64,000 nt of DNA from CAKSQF01 sp964582375 (lineage in GTDB: Bacteria; Bacillota; Clostridia; Oscillospirales; CAG-272). Below are positions 60,106-64,000 of the stretch, in pieces. Where the stretch lies: the NCBI GenBank assembly GCA_964582375.1, contig CAZORL010000003.1, positions 1 through 64,000 of the forward strand, given 5' to 3'. Position 1 is the stretch's first letter. Each line of letters begins with the position of its first letter. The notes beneath the pieces are model-generated. The model saw nothing but the letters and a program-made list of their open reading frames with translations, ran no database searches and was not told where the DNA came from. The position numbers and the translations under genes were made by a program.

Positions 60106-63100
60106 ATGGGAGAGAGAATATGGACCGATGCCCAAATCGAGGCATTTTCGGCACTTGACGGGGACCTGCTTGTATGTGCCGCCGCCGGGTCGGGCAAGAC
60201 TGCCGTTTTGACCGAAAGAATAATCAGATCGCTTTGCGATGATTTTCGTCCGTCCGATATAACATCAAAGCTTGTGGTCACGTTCACCAAATCCGCCGCC
60301 TATGAGCTTAAAGCTAAGATATCGAGCGCGCTGACCGAACGTATTGGTACGCTACAAGGTAACGCTCGTCTCCGCAGACAACTGCTTTCTCTTGACAGAG
60401 CGCAGATATCGACGATCGACAGCTTTTGCCTCAATGTCGTGTCTGCCCACTTTGCCGAGCTTGGACTTCCTGCATCGGTTCGAGTAGGCGGCGACGCAGA
60501 TGTAAAACTCATGAAGATCGACATCATGGAGCAGACCATCGATGCGGCGTATCAGTCGGGTGACAAGGCTTTTCTTGACCTGATCGATAATTTTTCTACC
60601 CTTCGTGATAACAGAGTCGGCGAACTCTTTTTGAAGATCTACGATAAAGTTATATCTTACCCCGAGGGGGTAGAGTTTATAAAAGAGTCCGCTGCGCGCC
60701 TTGAAGATGCCGCAAAAAACGAATTTTCGGGAACGGTATATGAAACCATCTTGGAAAAAAAGCTTGATGAATTTTTGGCGCATTATGTATCGGTCTACGA
60801 CCATCTCCTTGAAAAGCTTAAAAACGACGGAACGCCCGAAAAATCGATCATACAGATTTCGGATGAGTTTGAAAGGATCAGACGCATTCACCTTGCTCTG
60901 AATTTTGACGAAAAGAAAAGAATGCTTGAGGAACTTTCTTTTGAAAAAGCAGCGCAGAACAAGTCAAAAACCGAGACATTTCTTTATTTTACTGGTGTTA
61001 GGGATGAGTTTAAGGATGTTAGAAAAAAACAAATAAACTCCATTTCCATTAACCTTTCGAGCGAAAAGATCGCCGCAGAAATGTCGTCAAGGCTTTGCAT
61101 GGCACTTTATAGGCTTATATCCGATTTCGAGAGACGCTACAGTGAAGAAAAACGCCGTTTTTCGATGATCGATTTTGCCGATGCCGAGCGGATGACCTAC
61201 GATCTGCTTGTCAAAAACGGAAGACCCACGGAACGTGCACTCTCCATATCCGAAAAGTTCGATCAGATATACATTGATGAATATCAGGATGTCAATGATA
61301 TTCAGGACGGTATTTTCAAGGCTATATCGAAAAACAACAGATTCATGGTCGGCGATATCAAACAGTCGATCTACGGCTTTCGCGGTGCTGTGCCCACCAT
61401 TTTTGCAAATTACAGAAGAAACTTCCCAAAACACGAGCGTGGTACCACCATGCCGCAATCTAAAGTCTTTTTGTCCCATAATTTCAGGAGCGATCGACAT
61501 ATCCTGGATTTTGCAAATGCTGTTTGCAACAGGCTCTTTGAATGCAGTGAGCAGATCCCCTATGCTCCAAATGAGGACGCACTTCGTTTTCCCGAGACCA
61601 AAACCGACGAGTCTGATGGCAAAAAGGTAAACATCTGCCTTATATCTCCCGAGGACGGTTTATCCTCCGATCAATGCGAGGCGGCTTTTGTCGCAGACAA
61701 GATTGCCGATCTTATAGATGGCGGCAGATCGCCGTCAGATATCGCAATACTGCTCAGAAGCTTTAAGTCGCGAGAAAAAGTATTCAGAAAAGAGCTTAAA
61801 AAAAGAGGGATACCGTTTGACAGCTCTGCGTCTGATGATTTTCTGAAGAAGCCCGAAATACTGCTCATAGTATCAATACTTAATGCTATTGACAATCCTC
61901 GACGCGACTACTTTCTCGCGGGTGCAATGAAAAGCCCGATCTTCGGAATAACGCTTGACGATCTCATTTTTATTCGCGAGCGTAACAAAGATTGCACGCT
62001 ATATGAGTCTCTCTGCCTTGCGGTCGATGAAGGAAGATTTGAAAAAGGGAAGGCCTTTCTTAATTTTCTCGTCGATTGTAGGGATTTTGCAAAGGGAAAC
62101 TCCACCGAGAAGATCGTAAAATATGTCTATGATAAAACGGCACTTTTGTCGATATTAAGCGGAAAGAAGGGCGGAAAGGATGCCGTTTTGAGGCTTAACT
62201 CGTTTTATGAGCTTGCAAGATCCTTCGAGAGCGGCTCCTTCCGTGGACTTCACAATTTTATTCGTTATCTCGATGATATCGAAAGTGAGAATGGTAATCC
62301 GATATCAGAAGTCGGCACTGTGTCGGGACAGGGTGTGAAACTCATGTCTGTACATAAATCCAAGGGACTTGAGTTTCCGATAGTTTTCCTCTCGCATGCA
62401 GACGGAAAGCTTAATACAAACGACTCAAAAGATGCGTTCCTTCTCGATAGGGAGCTTGGTATCTCGTTTAATTTGAGCGTTAGGAACGGCAGGGGAAAGT
62501 TTACGCCCATGACCAAATCCGCAATTTCTCGGAAGATAATGGATGATAATATCAACGAGGAAATGCGTGTTTTGTATGTCGCACTCACAAGACCGAAAAA
62601 TGAGTTATTTATAACAGCTACTGTATCAAATGTTGACGAATACATGGCAAAATGCTTTGCCAATGGAGAACATCTCGATTTTTACACGCTTTATAAAGAG
62701 CAGTCATATCTTAAGTGGATATTTGCGTCAATAGGCAGAGATTCGAGCACTTGCGAGATATCGAAAATAAAATTCGGCACAGAACAGATCGAAGATCCGC
62801 ACATACCTACATTTAACGAATCGATCGATAAGTGCGGCGGTGAGATCGACTTTTCCGATATTCGCAAGAAGATCGAATATGTCTATCCACACAAAGTTGA
62901 AAGCGAACTTCCGACTAAAGCATCTGTATCAAAGCTTTATCCTGCATATCTTGACGAATCGGAAGTCCCTGACATCAGATACAGATTTGACAGCCGACCC
63001 GATTTTATGCGGGACTCAAACATCATAAAGGGCACGGATATAGGAATCGCAACACACCTTTTTATGCAGTTTTGCGATTTTGAGTTTGTCTGCCGAAATG

Positions 63101-63573
63101 GCGTCGAGGCGGAGCTTGCACGGCTTGTCGATAAAGGTTTTATTGATAAAACCTCTGCAAAGCTAGTCAGCCTGGATCTTGTTAAAACCTTTTTCAGATC
63201 CTCACTTTTTGAAGAAATGCGACAGGCAAGCGAGATCTATCGTGAATATCGCTTTTTGACCGATTTTCCTGCATCGGATTTTTCAGACGATAATGAGAGA
63301 TCTGATGCGCTTGTCGGTAAAACCATCCTTGTTCAGGGCGTCATAGACTGCTTCTTTGTGTTACCAGATGGCAGTGTAAAGCTTGTCGATTATAAGACCG
63401 ACAGACTTGACAAGCGGACGGGCATCGATAAGGCTGTCGAAAAACTTGTTTGCGAGTACAAAAATCAGCTGACATATTACGCAAGGGCGATAAAAAAGAT
63501 AAGCGGCAAGGATGTTTCTTCAGCGTCTGTTTATGCCTTTGATATCGGTCGCGAGATCGACATTAAACTTTAA
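60106..63573 (+). CDS. addA: Helicase-exonuclease AddAB subunit AddA
   Basis: The 1155-residue UvrD-family 3'-5' helicase and nuclease has the Q motif WTDAQIEAFSA, Walker A CAAAGSGKTAVL, TFTKSAAYELK, motif II IYIDEYQDVND, IKQSIYGFRGA, VHKSKGLEF and VALTRPKNELF. The C-terminal nuclease has FVLPDGSVKLVDYKTDR. With AddB it resects broken DNA ends for RecA. The ATG at 60106 is nine bases after AAAGGA; a GTG six bases upstream is too close to that site. It ends the operon at a strong terminator. Confidence 0.96.
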   Translation: MGERIWTDAQIEAFSALDGDLLVCAAAGSGKTAVLTERIIRSLCDDFRPSDITSKLVVTFTKSAAYELKAKISSALTERIGTLQGNARLRRQLLSLDRAQISTIDSFCLNVVSAHFAELGLPASVRVGGDADVKLMKIDIMEQTIDAAYQSGDKAFLDLIDNFSTLRDNRVGELFLKIYDKVISYPEGVEFIKESAARLEDAAKNEFSGTVYETILEKKLDEFLAHYVSVYDHLLEKLKNDGTPEKSIIQISDEFERIRRIHLALNFDEKKRMLEELSFEKAAQNKSKTETFLYFTGVRDEFKDVRKKQINSISINLSSEKIAAEMSSRLCMALYRLISDFERRYSEEKRRFSMIDFADAERMTYDLLVKNGRPTERALSISEKFDQIYIDEYQDVNDIQDGIFKAISKNNRFMVGDIKQSIYGFRGAVPTIFANYRRNFPKHERGTTMPQSKVFLSHNFRSDRHILDFANAVCNRLFECSEQIPYAPNEDALRFPETKTDESDGKKVNICLISPEDGLSSDQCEAAFVADKIADLIDGGRSPSDIAILLRSFKSREKVFRKELKKRGIPFDSSASDDFLKKPEILLIVSILNAIDNPRRDYFLAGAMKSPIFGITLDDLIFIRERNKDCTLYESLCLAVDEGRFEKGKAFLNFLVDCRDFAKGNSTEKIVKYVYDKTALLSILSGKKGGKDAVLRLNSFYELARSFESGSFRGLHNFIRYLDDIESENGNPISEVGTVSGQGVKLMSVHKSKGLEFPIVFLSHADGKLNTNDSKDAFLLDRELGISFNLSVRNGRGKFTPMTKSAISRKIMDDNINEEMRVLYVALTRPKNELFITATVSNVDEYMAKCFANGEHLDFYTLYKEQSYLKWIFASIGRDSSTCEISKIKFGTEQIEDPHIPTFNESIDKCGGEIDFSDIRKKIEYVYPHKVESELPTKASVSKLYPAYLDESEVPDIRYRFDSRPDFMRDSNIIKGTDIGIATHLFMQFCDFEFVCRNGVEAELARLVDKGFIDKTSAKLVSLDLVKTFFRSSLFEEMRQASEIYREYRFLTDFPASDFSDDNERSDALVGKTILVQGVIDCFFVLPDGSVKLVDYKTDRLDKRTGIDKAVEKLVCEYKNQLTYYARAIKKISGKDVSSASVYAFDIGREIDIKL

Positions 63574-63579
63574 TATAAT

Positions 63580-63621
63580 AAAAATCGTTTGTTAACTTTT
63601 TACGGTAAACAAACGATTTTT
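63580..63621. terminator. Bidirectional terminator between addA and the acyltransferase gene
   Basis: A perfect 14-bp stem AAAAATCGTTTGTT (63580-63593) / AACAAACGATTTTT (63608-63621) has T runs on both strands, serving the two convergent genes. Confidence 0.92.
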
Positions 63622-63628
63622 GTGTATC

Positions 63629-64000
63629 TCATGATTTTTCGCCAAATTCATTTTCCTTATTTATCTCTTTTGCTGTTCTGCCGTCGATGTGAAGTATAAT
63701 AAAATTGAAAACTTTATCGATGATCTTCCCGACTATATCGCAGAGTTTGTCGATGAACAGCACCTTAAACAGAAGCATCCGCACTTTTTCGAGCAAAATG
63801 CAGACAACAAACAATGCGACAACTGCGATCACGACATACAATACCATATGGGGTGTGTCGCAATAGTATCCGATCTTCCAAAAACGCCAGAGCATATAGT
63901 ATTCCCAGAAGATCGGCTGAACATGGATGATATAAACAGCAAATGTTGCCGATGAGATAAAAGTTATCACCGATCGTATCGGGCGGAAATTGATCCTGAT
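63629..64000 (-). CDS. Acyltransferase-3 family membrane protein, C-terminal part only
   Basis: The frame stays open to the window edge, so the N-terminal part lies beyond base 64000. The visible 123 codons include two or three membrane helices. The segment FISSATFAVYIIHVQPIFWEYY is typical of the last third of acyltransferase-3 (OafA/WecH) proteins, which O-acylate surface glycans. A cytoplasmic basic tail ends the protein. A GTG at 63970 is inside the gene and is not its start. Confidence 0.78.
   Translation of the reverse strand: MRINFRPIRSVITFISSATFAVYIIHVQPIFWEYYMLWRFWKIGYYCDTPHMVLYVVIAVVALFVVCILLEKVRMLLFKVLFIDKLCDIVGKIIDKVFNFIILHIDGRTAKEINKENEFGEKS

Noticed and set aside
1..64000. CRISPR arrays, insertion sequences, integrases or attachment sites
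   Set aside because: No regularly spaced repeats, transposase or recombinase motifs were seen on either strand by reading.

Overview
The window looks like chromosomal DNA of a spore-forming Clostridia bacterium, probably an uncultured gut Oscillospirales-type organism. This rests on a complete spoIIIAA-AH operon, a stand-alone Spo0A DNA-binding domain, type III glutamine synthetase, AddAB, acetate kinase, methylglyoxal synthase, ECF-type folate uptake under a THF riboswitch, and host- or plant-glycan hydrolases (GH127, GH2). Coding is dense. Genes are separated by strong rho-independent hairpins, followed in many cases by near-perfect sigma-A promoters (TTGACA, 16-17 bp, TATAAT). No phage, insertion sequence or CRISPR array was seen. 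The species cannot be fixed from sequence reading alone.

Layout. 1-1053: 3' part of tRNA-Lys, then nadK on the minus strand. 1202-7356: a secreted C39-like/SH3/InlB-repeat protein, then an MRE11-like nuclease and an SMC-like membrane ATPase (YhaO/YhaN type). 7397-8803: ackA. 8840-13412: membrane-anchored unknown protein, phosphodiester glycosidase and GH127 arabinofuranosidase. 13421-18278: spoIIIA operon. 18302-19970: guaB. 20002-23102: FtsX-type ABC exporter. 23146-23850: DUF1836 regulator. 23851-27427 (minus): mgsA with a GT-C/GtrB/GtrA glycosylation set. 27534-30446: GH2 hydrolase. 30477-32340: THF riboswitch, folT and a TIM-barrel isomerase. 32354-34960: LTA-synthase-like enzyme and a Spo0A C-terminal-domain protein. 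35032-36441: rRNA uracil methyltransferase. 36547-40264: surface-glycan genes, partly decayed. 40575-42951: first amino-acid ABC operon. 42999-44562: YerC-type regulator and OPA-like transporter. 44620-48542: glutamine synthetase III and guaA behind a structured leader. 48594-52867: second amino-acid ABC operon plus an M20 amidohydrolase. 52904-54687: Wzz-like protein and BY-kinase. 54698-63621: divergent topoisomerase IIA B subunit, addB and addA. 63629-64000: 3' end of an acyltransferase-3 gene on the minus strand.

Themes. Two modules link purine and nitrogen metabolism (guaB; glnN-guaA). Two amino-acid ABC operons share an identical promoter-proximal block. Several loci build or modify the envelope: LtaS-like enzyme, GtrA/GtrB/GT-C, PglC-like transferase, Wzz/BY-kinase and acyltransferase 3.

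The most interesting items are the receiver-less Spo0A-type protein with an altered recognition helix beside an LTA-synthase-like gene; the THF riboswitch with a readable Shine-Dalgarno-sequestering platform; the amino-acid ABC ATPase with two insertions; the divergent B-type topoisomerase without a partner gene; and the decayed acyltransferase remnants in the glycan locus.
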